NCBI RefSeq assembly: GCF_030812915.1
Contig: NZ_JAUSTQ010000003.1
Location: forward strand, 124,001-188,000
Length of the DNA: 64,000 nt
DNA from: Alkalibacillus salilacus
GTDB taxonomy: Bacteria > Bacillota > Bacilli > Bacillales > Alkalibacillaceae
Reading direction: 5' to 3'
Shown: positions 8,341 through 17,412 of the stretch, piece after piece
Layout: the number at the start of each line of letters is the position of its first letter
How positions within the stretch are numbered: position 1 is the stretch's first letter
Notes under the pieces: model-generated
What the model was told of the DNA's origin: nothing
Databases searched by the model: none
The model's input: only the letters and a program-made list of their open reading frames with translations
Position numbers and translations under genes: made by a program

Positions 8341-9207
8341 TTAAGTATCTAAAATTGTTTTTAATTGATTAAACTCTTCAAGTGATAGATCGACTAATGG
8401 TCCACGTACAGAGCCGACATCAATCCCTTGATAATTTAATGCTGCTTTTACTGGTGCTGGTGATGGTGCCATGAAACATGCACGCATAGTTGGTAGCCAT
8501 TTGCGGTGTAATGAGGCAGCCTTTGTAACCTCACCTTCGAGGTATGCTTGCGTCATTTCCTGCATCTGATTACCAATAATATGAGAGGCAACAGAAACAA
8601 CCCCGTGACTGCCAATTGCAAGTGAAGGCAGTGTCAGGTGATCTTCTCCTGAATATAAGGAAAAATCATCACTAGTTTGCTCAATAATGTCACTCATCAT
8701 GTGTAAATCGCCACTAGCATCCTTAATCGAAACAATGTTATCAATCTTTGATAATTCAACGGTCGTGTCGACGGGCATATTAATTACGGATCGCCCCGGT
8801 ATATTATAGAGCATGATTGGCAATGTTGTTTCCCTTGCGATTGTAGAGAAATGATAATATAAACCAGCAGGGTTCGGTTTATTATAGTATGGTGTAACAA
8901 GCATAATACCATCTAATCCTGTGTTTGCAGCTGCTTTGGTGAACTCAGCTGAGGCAGAGGTATCATTATATCCAGCACCACCTATCACACTGATCTCTTG
9001 GTCAACTAAACCGACAACATATTCAAAAAGCTGCAATTTCTCATCATGGGTAAGTGTTGGAGATTCTCCTGTCGTTCCTCCTAAGACTAACCCTTCTGAA
9101 CCGTTATCAATCAAATGAGTCACTAACTTCTCTGTTTTTTTTAAATCTAGACGTCCCATTGAATCAAACGGTGTTACCATTGCAGTTAAGACACGGCCAA
9201 AATCCAT
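8341..9207 (-). CDS. dapA: 4-hydroxy-tetrahydrodipicolinate synthase
   Basis: Encodes 288 aa from the ATG at 9207 after AGGAGGGGTG. DapA condenses pyruvate with aspartate semialdehyde, the first committed step to diaminopimelate/lysine and, in spore formers, to dipicolinate. Family features are visible: GGTTGESPTL (pyruvate-binding Thr-Thr region), MLYNIPGRS with the catalytic Tyr, and SIKDASGD with the Schiff-base Lys. It is the last gene of dpaA-dpaB-asd-dapG-dapA, 18 bases after dapG. A single TIM barrel of normal length with no oddities. Confidence 0.97.
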   Translation of the reverse strand: MDFGRVLTAMVTPFDSMGRLDLKKTEKLVTHLIDNGSEGLVLGGTTGESPTLTHDEKLQLFEYVVGLVDQEISVIGGAGYNDTSASAEFTKAAANTGLDGIMLVTPYYNKPNPAGLYYHFSTIARETTLPIMLYNIPGRSVINMPVDTTVELSKIDNIVSIKDASGDLHMMSDIIEQTSDDFSLYSGEDHLTLPSLAIGSHGVVSVASHIIGNQMQEMTQAYLEGEVTKAASLHRKWLPTMRACFMAPSPAPVKAALNYQGIDVGSVRGPLVDLSLEEFNQLKTILDT

Positions 9208-9225
9208 CAGCACACCCCTCCTATG

Positions 9226-10440
9226 TTAACGCTCTTCTAAAAACGCTTGGTGTAAAGCATTAACCGCATTTTCTAAATCTTGCTCTTTAACTAACACCCA
9301 AATCGTCGTATGGCTGTCAGCAGATTGTAAAATCGGAATATTATAACGCGTTAAAGCTTTCACGACTTTCGAAGCTACACCAGGGACACCTTGTATTCCA
9401 GCACCAACAGTCGAGACTTTCGCGCACTTTTCTACAATTTGATAGCGATATTGAAATGCTTCGATAATCGTTGTGGTTTGAGTGAGTCGATCAGTCGGTA
9501 CAGTGAAAGTAATGCCGTCCATTGATATGTTAAAGAAATCAACAGATATTTGAGCATCTGCTAATGCTGTTAACACATCATTGTGTAGTGTCACCGGATC
9601 ATCTTCTGATAATACTTTAATTTGTGTAATACCAGATACATGCGCTATTCCCGTTACAAGACGGTCTTTAAACCCTTGGTCAACGGTATGGTCTTTTTTC
9701 GCAGTTACAAGTGTACCAGCATCTTGTGAGTACGTTGATCTCACACGAATTGGGATTTTCTCTTGCATCGCAATTTCAACAGCACGTGGATGGATCACCT
9801 TCGAACCTTGATACGCTAAATGTACAATTTCATTATAAGTCATAACTTGCAATGTGCGTGCATTCTCGACAATGCGTGGATCAGCTGTTTTTATACCATC
9901 AACATCGGTGAAAATATCGACATAATCAGATTGTAACGCACCCCCTAAAGCAACAGCGGATGTATCAGAACCGCCACGACCTAATGTCGTCACGTTGCCA
10001 TCTTCATCCTGCCCCTGGAAGCCCGCTACAACCACTACATCGTTTGTTTTTAAATATTTGAAGATGTCAGTTGGATCGACTTTATTAATACGAGCATCTG
10101 AGAAGTCATTTGTTGTTAAAAATCCAGCTCTTGCTCCTGTTAGTGATGTGGCAGTAACGCCTTGTTGTTGTAATTCGTGCGTCATCACAACTGAAGAAAT
10201 CGTTTCACCACATGACATTAATAAATCTGTCTCACGTTTCGTAATATGAGTCTCAGGATAATCAATTAACCCTAATAGAGAGTCAGTCGCATATGGGTCC
10301 CCTTCACGACCCATTGCAGAAACGACTACAACCACTTGATAGCCTTCTGCTAATGCATCTTTGATATGTTGAATGGCACGCTCTCGCGATTCAGAATCTC
10401 TTACCGACGTACCACCAAACTTTTGTACTAATGTCTTCAT
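9226..10440 (-). CDS. dapG: Aspartate kinase DapG
   Basis: Encodes 404 aa, the same length as B. subtilis aspartokinase I. It phosphorylates aspartate to feed asd and dapA. The kinase signature QKFGGTSV is at the N-terminus, and the substrate-binding block LGRGGSDTSAVALG is near residue 155. Two C-terminal ACT domains (about 265-400) are expected to bind meso-diaminopimelate, the usual DapG feedback inhibitor; this is inferred from the family and operon context. The start ATG follows GAGGTG. No internal second start like the lysC beta subunit is called. Confidence 0.95.
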   Translation of the reverse strand: MKTLVQKFGGTSVRDSESRERAIQHIKDALAEGYQVVVVVSAMGREGDPYATDSLLGLIDYPETHITKRETDLLMSCGETISSVVMTHELQQQGVTATSLTGARAGFLTTNDFSDARINKVDPTDIFKYLKTNDVVVVAGFQGQDEDGNVTTLGRGGSDTSAVALGGALQSDYVDIFTDVDGIKTADPRIVENARTLQVMTYNEIVHLAYQGSKVIHPRAVEIAMQEKIPIRVRSTYSQDAGTLVTAKKDHTVDQGFKDRLVTGIAHVSGITQIKVLSEDDPVTLHNDVLTALADAQISVDFFNISMDGITFTVPTDRLTQTTTIIEAFQYRYQIVEKCAKVSTVGAGIQGVPGVASKVVKALTRYNIPILQSADSHTTIWVLVKEQDLENAVNALHQAFLEER

Positions 10441-10454
10441 CTTTGCACCTCATC

Positions 10455-11504
10455 TTATTGTTCTGTTGTCATTTCAATTAATGTCTGCGCAATTTGTACT
10501 GAATTCCATGCTGCGCCTTTTAGCAAGTTATCTGAAACAACCCAGAGGTGAAAGCCGTTTTGCACATCTAAATCTTTACGAACACGCCCAACAAAAATTT
10601 CTAGCTTACCTTCAGCGGACAATGGTGTAGGGTAACCTTGATTCATAATATCGTCTTCAAGGACAACACCTTGCCCTTCCTTAATAGTTCCTTGCATTTG
10701 TGGAACCGTGACTTGATCATCATCAATCTCGATGTAAACACTTTCTGCATGAGAATAAAAGAATGGTAAACGTACACATGTTGCAGCTACACTTAATTCA
10801 GGGGCTTCCATAATTTTTTTCGTTTCATTAATCATTTTCATTTCTTCAAACGTATAATGATTATCTTCAAACGTATCAATTTGAGGTAATGCGTTAAATG
10901 CGATTGGATAATGCTTAGGTTCTGATTTTACTGGCATAATTTCTGTATTAACTGTAGTTCCGTCTAACATAGCTTGCGATTGGTCTTTTAACTCTTCAAC
11001 AGCATCCAATCCTGAACCTGAGACAGATTGATAAGTGGATACAATCACACGGTTAAGTCCATATTTTTGGCGGACTGGTTCTAAAGCGCCAACCATTTGG
11101 ATTGTCGAGCAGTTTGGATTCGCAATAATTCCTTTATGATTTCTGAGTGCTTCACGGTTAACTTCTGGAACAACAAGAGGCACTTCATCATTCATACGAA
11201 ATGCACTCGTGTTATCAACAACAACAGCACCACGTTCAACCGCTTCATTTGCTAGTTGTTTTGAAATTGATCCGCCAGCAGAAAATAATGCAATATCTAT
11301 CCCTTCAAATGCTTCAGGCGTAGCTTCTTGAATCGTAATATTTCTACCACTATATTGAATAAGTTTGCCGACTGATCGTTTCGACGCTAATGGTCTCAAC
11401 TCTTCAATAGGAAATTCAACCATTTCCAACATTTCGATCATTTTTTGGCCTACTGCTCCTGTTGCTCCGACGATTGCTACATTGTATCTGCTTTTAGCTT
11501 CCAT
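10455..11504 (-). CDS. asd: Aspartate-semialdehyde dehydrogenase
   Basis: Encodes 349 aa from the ATG at 11504, 9 bases after GGAGGTT; a longer frame to 11558 lacks a ribosome binding site. It reduces aspartyl phosphate to the semialdehyde with NADPH. The NADP-binding GATGAVG starts the protein, the active-site Cys is in NPNCSTIQ, and the substrate-binding Arg/His region [11 protein letters not shown] follows. It sits between dpaB and dapG, as in B. subtilis, so sporulating cells can channel the semialdehyde to dipicolinate. The 72-base gap from dpaB leaves room for an internal vegetative promoter, but I could not identify convincing boxes. Confidence 0.96.
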   Translation of the reverse strand: MEAKSRYNVAIVGATGAVGQKMIEMLEMVEFPIEELRPLASKRSVGKLIQYSGRNITIQEATPEAFEGIDIALFSAGGSISKQLANEAVERGAVVVDNTSAFRMNDEVPLVVPEVNREALRNHKGIIANPNCSTIQMVGALEPVRQKYGLNRVIVSTYQSVSGSGLDAVEELKDQSQAMLDGTTVNTEIMPVKSEPKHYPIAFNALPQIDTFEDNHYTFEEMKMINETKKIMEAPELSVAATCVRLPFFYSHAESVYIEIDDDQVTVPQMQGTIKEGQGVVLEDDIMNQGYPTPLSAEGKLEIFVGRVRKDLDVQNGFHLWVVSDNLLKGAAWNSVQIAQTLIEMTTEQ

Positions 11505-11576
11505 GATTCTAATAACCTCCATAATAACGTTTTTATTTTCTAACTCACAGTTTATCATATTTTATGAGAATTAACA

Positions 11577-12167
11577 CTATTGGTCAAAAGGCTGTAATAA
11601 CGGCTGTAATTGTTCACCATCTAAAGCTTTCTCAACTGTTTGAGGTAATAGAGACATATGAGCGACTAAAGAAGTTGGTTTTTTAATAGGATTATCTTGA
11701 CCATATGGCACGAAATAAATATGCTTTGCTGGTAGTAATTTTGCTAGATTTTGCGCGTTAAATCCAAGTGCATCATTTGTTGAAATAGCTAAGACAACTG
11801 GACTTCTATTACGCAATGTTGCTTTAGCCGCCATTAAAACTGGGCTATCAGTTATGGCATTCGCAAATCGACTAATCGATGCACCCGTCATAGGTGCCAC
11901 TACCATACAATCAAGTGGTTCTTGGGGACCTAAAGGCTCTGCCCCAGGTATTGAATCTATAATTGGTCGATCGGTAATCGATTGGATTGTTTCAAGATGT
12001 TGCTTCGCTTCACCAAATTTCGTATCCGTCGTTTTAACCGTACTAGATATAATCGGAACAACATCTGCCCCTAAGTTAACCAGCTCTTCAATAACTGGAA
12101 ATGTTTCATCATAAGTGCAATGTGACCCAGTCAAACCAAACCCTATTCTTTTTCCTTTTAATTCCAC
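11577..12167 (-). CDS. dpaB: Dipicolinate synthase subunit B (flavoprotein)
   Basis: Encodes 196 aa with a GTG start 8 bases after AGGAGAG. DpaB (SpoVFB) belongs to the HFCD flavoprotein family and pairs with DpaA to oxidise dihydrodipicolinate to dipicolinic acid in the mother cell. The N-terminal IGFGLTGSHCTYDE and the block CMVVAPMTGASISRFANAITDSP are the flavin-binding signatures. The gene follows dpaA by 15 bases. Together they provide the spore-core dipicolinate that complexes calcium. Confidence 0.95.
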   Translation of the reverse strand: MELKGKRIGFGLTGSHCTYDETFPVIEELVNLGADVVPIISSTVKTTDTKFGEAKQHLETIQSITDRPIIDSIPGAEPLGPQEPLDCMVVAPMTGASISRFANAITDSPVLMAAKATLRNRSPVVLAISTNDALGFNAQNLAKLLPAKHIYFVPYGQDNPIKKPTSLVAHMSLLPQTVEKALDGEQLQPLLQPFDQ

Positions 12168-12182
12168 AGTAAAAACTCTCCT

Positions 12183-13058
12183 TTACTCATGATCTTGAAT
12201 AATCATTTGAATAACATGAGCAAGCATTTTACCTGCCGTTTTTGGAGCAACTAATCCTGGCAAACTCGGAGCCAGCATCGTTTCAATTCCTCTCTTCTTG
12301 GCAAATCTAAAATCAACACCACCTGGTTTCGACGCTAAATCAAGTATAAAACAAGACGTTGGTAGCTTTTGGATGACTTCTGGTGTTACAACCAATTTTG
12401 GAATTGTGTTAATCATTAGATGTGCTGTTGAAGCGGTAGTTAGTAATTCATCATAAGTTATTGGCGTGGCGTGTGTTTCATAAATACGAGCTAAATCAGC
12501 ATCACTTCTTGCATAAACCGATACGTGAGCACCTAATCCTTGGAAAGACTTTGCAATTGTTTTACCGACGCGCCCATATCCTAAAACTACCACATTGGCA
12601 TCATGCAAAGTGACATCAGTATGTTGAATCCCTAACATGATTGCTCCTTCTGCAGTCGGTATTGAATTATAAATAGCTAAATCATCTCGGCTCATTAGTG
12701 CAGTAATAGTCACTGAAGATTCACTCAGTTGATTTAAATATGGCGTCATAATACCCGTAAAAATTGTGCAATCATCCGAAAATGAAGTGAACCATTCCTC
12801 AGATAATTGGATTGATGGACGTCTAAAGTGGGTATCAACAAACCCTTCTTCATCAACTCCTGAAATCGGTAAAACAACGAAATCAATTTTCGCATGATCA
12901 ACCTGTTGTTCTGTTATGGAAATAACACCCGTTAATTCTTCTTCAGCATCATCAAAACCAATAGCATAAACACTAGCATCATATAATAATAATTGCCTCA
13001 TTAACTCAAGATACCGGGCGTCACCACCAACAATTAAAGCTGTTTTGCCTGTTAACAT
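12183..13058 (-). CDS. dpaA: Dipicolinate synthase subunit A
   Basis: Encodes 291 aa, near the B. subtilis SpoVFA length. The N-terminal domain contains ALIVGGDARYLELMRQL. The C-terminal Rossmann domain has VVLGYGRVGKTIAKSF (GxGxxG variant) for NAD(P)H binding. It works with DpaB to make dipicolinic acid late in sporulation. The ATG follows GGTGATGAG. A promoter matching the sigma-K pattern lies 34-61 bases upstream, overlapping the edge of the ymxH terminator region. Confidence 0.95.
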   Translation of the reverse strand: MLTGKTALIVGGDARYLELMRQLLLYDASVYAIGFDDAEEELTGVISITEQQVDHAKIDFVVLPISGVDEEGFVDTHFRRPSIQLSEEWFTSFSDDCTIFTGIMTPYLNQLSESSVTITALMSRDDLAIYNSIPTAEGAIMLGIQHTDVTLHDANVVVLGYGRVGKTIAKSFQGLGAHVSVYARSDADLARIYETHATPITYDELLTTASTAHLMINTIPKLVVTPEVIQKLPTSCFILDLASKPGGVDFRFAKKRGIETMLAPSLPGLVAPKTAGKMLAHVIQMIIQDHE

Positions 13059-13091
13059 CTCATCACCTGCCCATGTTCATTCGGTCCATAT

Positions 13092-13119
13092 TATCCTATG
13101 TATAATCAATCAAAACGTG
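13092..13119 (-). promoter_or_regulatory. Candidate sigma-K promoter for dpaA-dpaB
   Basis: On the minus strand: CAC at 13119-13117, a 16-base spacer, then CATAGGATA at 13100-13092. This fits the sigma-K type pattern (-35 AC-rich, -10 CATAnnnTA) of mother-cell genes. Dipicolinate synthase is made under sigma-K in B. subtilis, which supports the reading. The -35 box is only a few bases long, so chance matching is possible. Confidence 0.55.
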
Positions 13120-13122
13120 AAA

Positions 13123-13153
13123 AAGCTGGTTCCTTATTAAAAGAAACCAGCTT
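13123..13153 (-). terminator. Intrinsic terminator after ymxH
   Basis: A 9-bp perfect stem (AAGCTGGTT at 13123-13131, AACCAGCTT at 13145-13153) with extra imperfect pairs inside. On the minus strand it continues as TTCACGTTTTG. It separates ymxH from the dpa operon. Confidence 0.8.
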
Positions 13154-13171
13154 AGCATGATAAATATGTTA

Positions 13172-13405
13172 TTAATCTCTCTTGATCACAATCATGTCTT
13201 CTCCAATGACTTCGATATCTTTCCATTGAATTGATGTGGATGCTTCACCTTTTTTAAATCCAAGCATGGCATAATCCTGAATAACAATTTCTTCAATTTG
13301 TCCAGTCTCACCATTAATTGCAAGATCCGTATGACCTAGTACACCCAGCCGTTCACCTTTGTCTGCGTCAATTAATTCCTTTCCCGTTAAGTCATGATAT
13401 CGCAC
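13172..13405 (-). CDS. ymxH: YlmC/YmxH family PRC-barrel protein
   Basis: Encodes 77 aa with a GTG start after GAGGTGATTGTAG. The small beta-barrel sequence (MRYHDLTGKELIDADKGERLG, ending EVIGEDMIVIKRD) matches the YlmC/YmxH sporulation-associated PRC-barrel family; the biochemical role is unknown. The mlpA-ymxH-dpaA order is as in B. subtilis. It is co-transcribed with mlpA (33-base gap) and is followed by a terminator. Confidence 0.9.
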   Translation of the reverse strand: MRYHDLTGKELIDADKGERLGVLGHTDLAINGETGQIEEIVIQDYAMLGFKKGEASTSIQWKDIEVIGEDMIVIKRD

Positions 13406-13438
13406 CTACAATCACCTCACTATATAGCTGTTAAACTA

Positions 13439-14659
13439 TTATATGCTCTTAGGCACAATCCATGCACGGGCAGGTTCTTTAGAAAATATATCTTCAGCTA
13501 CTAATTGGATATCTTGGTGAGTGACGTTCTCTAATTTAGTAATGACTTCATCAACAGGCATATGTGGTTCATTTAATAACTCATTTCTACCATTCCGTTG
13601 CATACGGCTACTTGTATGTTCTAACCCTAATACAAGTTGCCCTTTCAATTGTTGTATCGTATCGAATCGTTCTTGTTCTTTAATCCCGTTTTGGCGAATA
13701 TCAGATATAATGTCAAACATAATCGACTCTACATCGTCTAGCCGTTCATATGAAGTTGCACTATAAATCGTTAAAATACCATTATCTCTAAATGGATTAT
13801 GGTAAGAGAAGATATCATAAGCTAATCCATGGTCTTCCCTCACTTGTTGAAATAAACGAGAACTCATCGCTCCTCCTAATACATTATTCAAAATTGTTAA
13901 AGGATACATCGCCTGATCACCAATTGGATATCCATCGAATCCTAAACAGACATGAGCCTGACTAATATCTTCTGTTAATTCTAATTTTCTATGATTAAAC
14001 GTATGAGATAGAAAGTCTTGTTTAGCGTCACCAGATGTTAGCTCACTAAAATACTTATCTACTAACTTATGAAATTGGTCTGGTACCTGCCCAGCCACAG
14101 ATAAAACGACACGATCTCCGGTGAAAAAACGCTCTTTAAACTTTATAACATCTTCACGTGAGAGCGATGACAGTGAATCACGGGTACCTAAAATGGACTG
14201 TCCTAATGGATGACCTTGGTAACTAGTCTCTTGTAAATAATCATGTATCACATCATCTGGTGTATCTTCTGTCATAGCAATTTCTTCAAAAATTACATCC
14301 TTTTCACGTTCAAGTTCATCTTTGTCAATCGATGAATGTAAGACCATATCTGACAACAGTTCAAGCGCCTCTTCAACATGTTCATCCATCACTTTGGCAT
14401 AGACACATGTATACTCTTTGGAAGTAAAGGCATTTACATGACCACCTATTCGGTCAAAGGCTTCAGCAATTTGTTTAGCCGTTCTTCGGTCAGTCCCTTT
14501 AAATAACATATGCTCAATTAAATGGGCCATTCCATTTTCATTCGTTGATTCATAACGAGTTCCAGAAAGAATCCATAATCCTACTGTGACAGAACGGACA
14601 TGTTCCATTGGTTCTTCAACAACTCGTAGTCCATTACTTAATTGATATCGCTCTAGCAT
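13439..14659 (-). CDS. mlpA: M16-family zinc protease MlpA (processing-peptidase type)
   Basis: Encodes 406 aa, close to B. subtilis MlpA (YmxG). The inverted zinc motif HxxEH is present as HLIEH near residue 49, followed by MLFKGT, with the third-ligand region EREKDVIFEEIAM near 125. The C-terminal half (LGGAMSSRLFQQVREDHGLAYDI) is the standard M16 substrate-binding portion. It is probably a cytosolic peptidase acting on small peptides. In B. subtilis, ylxY lies between pnp and this gene; here that gene is missing and the pnp terminator directly precedes mlpA. Confidence 0.94.
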   Translation of the reverse strand: MLERYQLSNGLRVVEEPMEHVRSVTVGLWILSGTRYESTNENGMAHLIEHMLFKGTDRRTAKQIAEAFDRIGGHVNAFTSKEYTCVYAKVMDEHVEEALELLSDMVLHSSIDKDELEREKDVIFEEIAMTEDTPDDVIHDYLQETSYQGHPLGQSILGTRDSLSSLSREDVIKFKERFFTGDRVVLSVAGQVPDQFHKLVDKYFSELTSGDAKQDFLSHTFNHRKLELTEDISQAHVCLGFDGYPIGDQAMYPLTILNNVLGGAMSSRLFQQVREDHGLAYDIFSYHNPFRDNGILTIYSATSYERLDDVESIMFDIISDIRQNGIKEQERFDTIQQLKGQLVLGLEHTSSRMQRNGRNELLNEPHMPVDEVITKLENVTHQDIQLVAEDIFSKEPARAWIVPKSI

Positions 14660-14682
14660 ACTTATCGCTCCTATATGTAAAA

Positions 14683-14708
14683 AAAGAACTGGTTAAAACC
14701 AGCTCTTT
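14683..14708 (-). terminator. Intrinsic terminator after pnp
   Basis: A stem of about 10 bp with one mismatch pairs AAAGAACTGGT (14683-14693) with ACCAGCTCTTT (14698-14708). On the minus strand it is followed by a run of T (TTTTTTTACAT). It lies 9 bases past the pnp stop. Confidence 0.88.
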
Positions 14709-14716
14709 GGTTCAAC

Positions 14717-16831
14717 TTATGATGTTGATTGTTCTGTCGCTTCTTCTTTAAGCGCTGCCTTGCGTGATAAATTAACGCGTCCTTGTTGATCGATTTCTTT
14801 AACTTTAACAAGCATTTCATCACCAACATCAGCAATGTCAGTTACATTCTTAACATGAGATTCGTCTAGTTCACTAATATGCACTAATCCGTCTTTACCG
14901 CTAAATAATTCAACAAACGCACCGAATTTCTCAACACGTTTCACTTTGCCAAGGTAAATTTGACCAACTTCTACTTCACGAACTAAGTCTTCTATAATCT
15001 GTTTTGCGTGATTAATCTTATCACGATCAGGTGATGAAATAAAGATACGTCCATCTTGTTCAATATCGATTTTCACATCTGTTTCTTCAATAATCTTATT
15101 GATTTGTTTACCACTCGGACCAATTACATCTCGAATCTTATCAGGGTTAATTGATAACGATTCGATCTTAGGTGCATATTCAGACAGTTCTTGACGAGGT
15201 TCAGAAATAGTATCATTCATATGAGCTAAAATATCCATGCGGCCATTTTTAGCTTGTGTGAGTGCTTCTTCTAGAATGTCGCGTGATAAACCATCGACTT
15301 TAATATCCATTTGTAGGGCTGTTACACCTTCTGTCGTACCAGCTACTTTAAAGTCCATGTCACCTAATGCATCTTCCATACCTTGAATATCCGTTAAAAC
15401 TGTGTAATTTTCCCCAGATTTCACAAGCCCCATTGCAATACCTGCAACTGGCTGTTTAAGCGGTACACCAGCTTGCATCATAGCCATAGTCCCTGCACAA
15501 ATACTTGCTTGTGACGTAGAACCATTTGACTCTAATATCTCTGATACAACTCGAATCGTGTATGGGAATGTTTCTGAATCAGGAATAACAGCTTCTAATG
15601 CACGTTCACCTAATGCACCATGACCAATTTCTCGACGTCCAGGACCACGAACAGGGCCTGTTTCACCCACGCTGTACTGCGGGAAGTTATAATGGTGCAT
15701 GAAACGTTTTTCTTCTTCTAAATCTAATCCATCTAAAATTTGCACATCACCTAATGGCCCTAATGTACATACACTTAAAGCTTGCGTTTGCCCACGTGTG
15801 AACATAGCTGAACCATGAGTACGCGGTAAAACGTCAGTACGAGATGATAGTGGACGAATCTCGTCTAAACCACGCCCATCAGGCCGCACTTTATCAACAG
15901 TGATTAATCGACGTACTTCCTCTTTAACAATGGAATCTAACACTGATTTCACTTGAGATAAGACGTCACTTTCCACTTCTGCTTCTTCATATTGTGCGAC
16001 AATATCAGCTTTTGCCGCATCAATTGCTTCTTCGCGAGCCTGCTTCTCTTCAGTTTGGATAGCTTGGACAATTTTATCTTTAGCTAAATTTGTGACTTCT
16101 GTTTCTAGATCTGCTTCAGGTTGGAATAACTCAACTTCCATGTTTTCTTTACCAACTTCAGCCATGATTTCTTCTTGGAATGCGACTAATCGTTTAATTT
16201 CTTCATGACCAAACATAATCGCTTCTAACATAATATCCTCTGGTACTTCTTGTGCACCAGCTTCCACCATGTTAATCGCATCTTTGGTTCCTGCAACAGT
16301 CAATTCAATATCACTTTCTTTAGATTGTTCGACGGTTGGATTGATGATGAATTCACCGTTAACTCGGCCTACATGCACGCCAGCAATAGGTCCATCAAAC
16401 GGAATGTCAGAAACGCATAGTGCTAATGAAGAGCCAATCATAGCAGCAATTTCTGAAGAACAGTCTTGATCGAGACTCATAACAGTACTCATAACTTGTA
16501 CTTCATTACGAAAACCATCAGCAAATAATGGTCGTATAGGACGATCAATTAAACGAGATGTTAGAACGGCTTTATCACTAGGTCTACCTTCTCGTTTAAT
16601 AAAACCTCCTGGTATTTTACCCACAGCATATAGTTTTTCTTCATAATTAATAGTGAGTGGGAAAAATGGTAAATCTTTCGGTTCATTTGATGCTGTTGCT
16701 GCGACTAATACGGAAGTATCTCCGTAACGGACCATAGCTGCACCATTAGCTTGTTTCGCAACTTCGCCTACTTCAAATGTCAGTTGGCGCCCAGCGACAT
16801 CAATTGAATATGACTTCATTTCATTCGTCAT
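14717..16831 (-). CDS. pnp: Polynucleotide phosphorylase
   Basis: Encodes 704 aa from the ATG at 16831; the in-frame TTG at 16852 lies inside the ribosome-binding region. PNPase degrades RNA 3' to 5' by phosphorolysis. Two RNase PH domains (about 10-225 and 310-540) flank an all-alpha linker, with [10 protein letters not shown] in the catalytic second domain. A KH domain ([20 protein letters not shown]) and a C-terminal S1 domain ([20 protein letters not shown]) bind RNA. A good sigma-A type promoter lies about 60 bases upstream, between the rpsO terminator and pnp, so pnp is not wholly dependent on readthrough from rpsO. Confidence 0.98.
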   Translation of the reverse strand: MTNEMKSYSIDVAGRQLTFEVGEVAKQANGAAMVRYGDTSVLVAATASNEPKDLPFFPLTINYEEKLYAVGKIPGGFIKREGRPSDKAVLTSRLIDRPIRPLFADGFRNEVQVMSTVMSLDQDCSSEIAAMIGSSLALCVSDIPFDGPIAGVHVGRVNGEFIINPTVEQSKESDIELTVAGTKDAINMVEAGAQEVPEDIMLEAIMFGHEEIKRLVAFQEEIMAEVGKENMEVELFQPEADLETEVTNLAKDKIVQAIQTEEKQAREEAIDAAKADIVAQYEEAEVESDVLSQVKSVLDSIVKEEVRRLITVDKVRPDGRGLDEIRPLSSRTDVLPRTHGSAMFTRGQTQALSVCTLGPLGDVQILDGLDLEEEKRFMHHYNFPQYSVGETGPVRGPGRREIGHGALGERALEAVIPDSETFPYTIRVVSEILESNGSTSQASICAGTMAMMQAGVPLKQPVAGIAMGLVKSGENYTVLTDIQGMEDALGDMDFKVAGTTEGVTALQMDIKVDGLSRDILEEALTQAKNGRMDILAHMNDTISEPRQELSEYAPKIESLSINPDKIRDVIGPSGKQINKIIEETDVKIDIEQDGRIFISSPDRDKINHAKQIIEDLVREVEVGQIYLGKVKRVEKFGAFVELFSGKDGLVHISELDESHVKNVTDIADVGDEMLVKVKEIDQQGRVNLSRKAALKEEATEQSTS

Positions 16832-16893
16832 AATATTTACGACTCCTTCCAAACTGTTGCTTATGTAGCCACAAGAAACACGTTTTACTTTCT

Positions 16894-16922
16894 ATTTTAT
16901 TATTATCATTTTAACATGACAA
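16894..16922 (-). promoter_or_regulatory. Sigma-A type promoter for pnp
   Basis: On the minus strand: TTGTCA (16922-16917, five of six matches to TTGACA), a 17-base spacer, then TAAAAT (16899-16894, five of six). It lies downstream of the rpsO terminator and 63 bases before the pnp start, giving a predicted leader of about 55 bases. Confidence 0.75.
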
Positions 16923-16976
16923 AATACGAATAGCTTCTTTAAATCAATATTAAACTTGAGTGTTTTAAGAATAAAA

Positions 16977-17004
16977 GAAAAAGCGGGTACTACCCCGCTT
17001 TTTC
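16977..17004 (-). terminator. Intrinsic terminator after rpsO
   Basis: An 11-bp perfect stem (GAAAAAGCGGG at 16977-16987, CCCGCTTTTTC at 16994-17004) with a 6-base loop. On the minus strand the stem's own TTTTTC is followed by TTTTATTC. It starts 11 bases past the rpsO stop. Confidence 0.92.
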
Positions 17005-17015
17005 TAAACTATAGC

Positions 17016-17285
17016 TTATCGACGTAAACCTAATTTGTTAATTAGATTACGGTAACGTTGGATATCTTTGTTACGTAAATAATTTAACAAATGACGACGA
17101 CGACCAACCATCTTCATTAAGCCACGACGAGAATGGTGATCATTCTTGTGCTCGCGTAAGTGCGTATTTAGTGTTGTGATTTGTTCAGTTAAAATCGCAA
17201 CTTGCACTTCTGGAGAACCAGTATCGTTCTCGTGTGTCTTAAATTCGTTGATTAATTCGCTTTTGCGTTCTTGTGATAGGGACAT
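17016..17285 (-). CDS. rpsO: Ribosomal protein S15
   Basis: Encodes 89 aa from the ATG at 17285, following AGGAGGTGG; length equals B. subtilis S15. The signature [16 protein letters not shown] and the basic helix [21 protein letters not shown] bind the central domain of 16S rRNA. It lies between ribF and pnp in the conserved order. A 127-base leader upstream may host an autoregulatory structure, as known for some rpsO mRNAs. Confidence 0.98.
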   Translation of the reverse strand: MSLSQERKSELINEFKTHENDTGSPEVQVAILTEQITTLNTHLREHKNDHHSRRGLMKMVGRRRHLLNYLRNKDIQRYRNLINKLGLRR

Positions 17286-17412
17286 CCTATCCACCTCCTA
17301 AATTAGTTTAATCCCCTTCTTCCTCGCATTCGGCGGAGTGACGTAATGCCAAGAAAAAGGTTATAGATCATACATTGATTACAATACATGTTATAAAGCG
17401 ATAATGCAAGTG
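17286..17412 (-). promoter_or_regulatory. rpsO leader region, possible promoter and S15-binding structure
   Basis: This 127-base gap separates ribF from rpsO. It contains a weak promoter candidate (TTGCAT, 17-base spacer, TATTGT, near 17406-17378). A small GC-rich stem candidate pairs GCATT at 17326-17330 with AATGC at 17345-17349. rpsO mRNAs in several bacteria fold into S15-binding leaders; whether this one does is inference. No clear terminator for ribF is visible. Confidence 0.3.

Noticed and set aside
10441-11576. Possible lysine riboswitch for asd/dapG/dapA
   Set aside because: Gaps between these genes are 14-72 bases, too short for the lysine aptamer, and no conserved core is seen.
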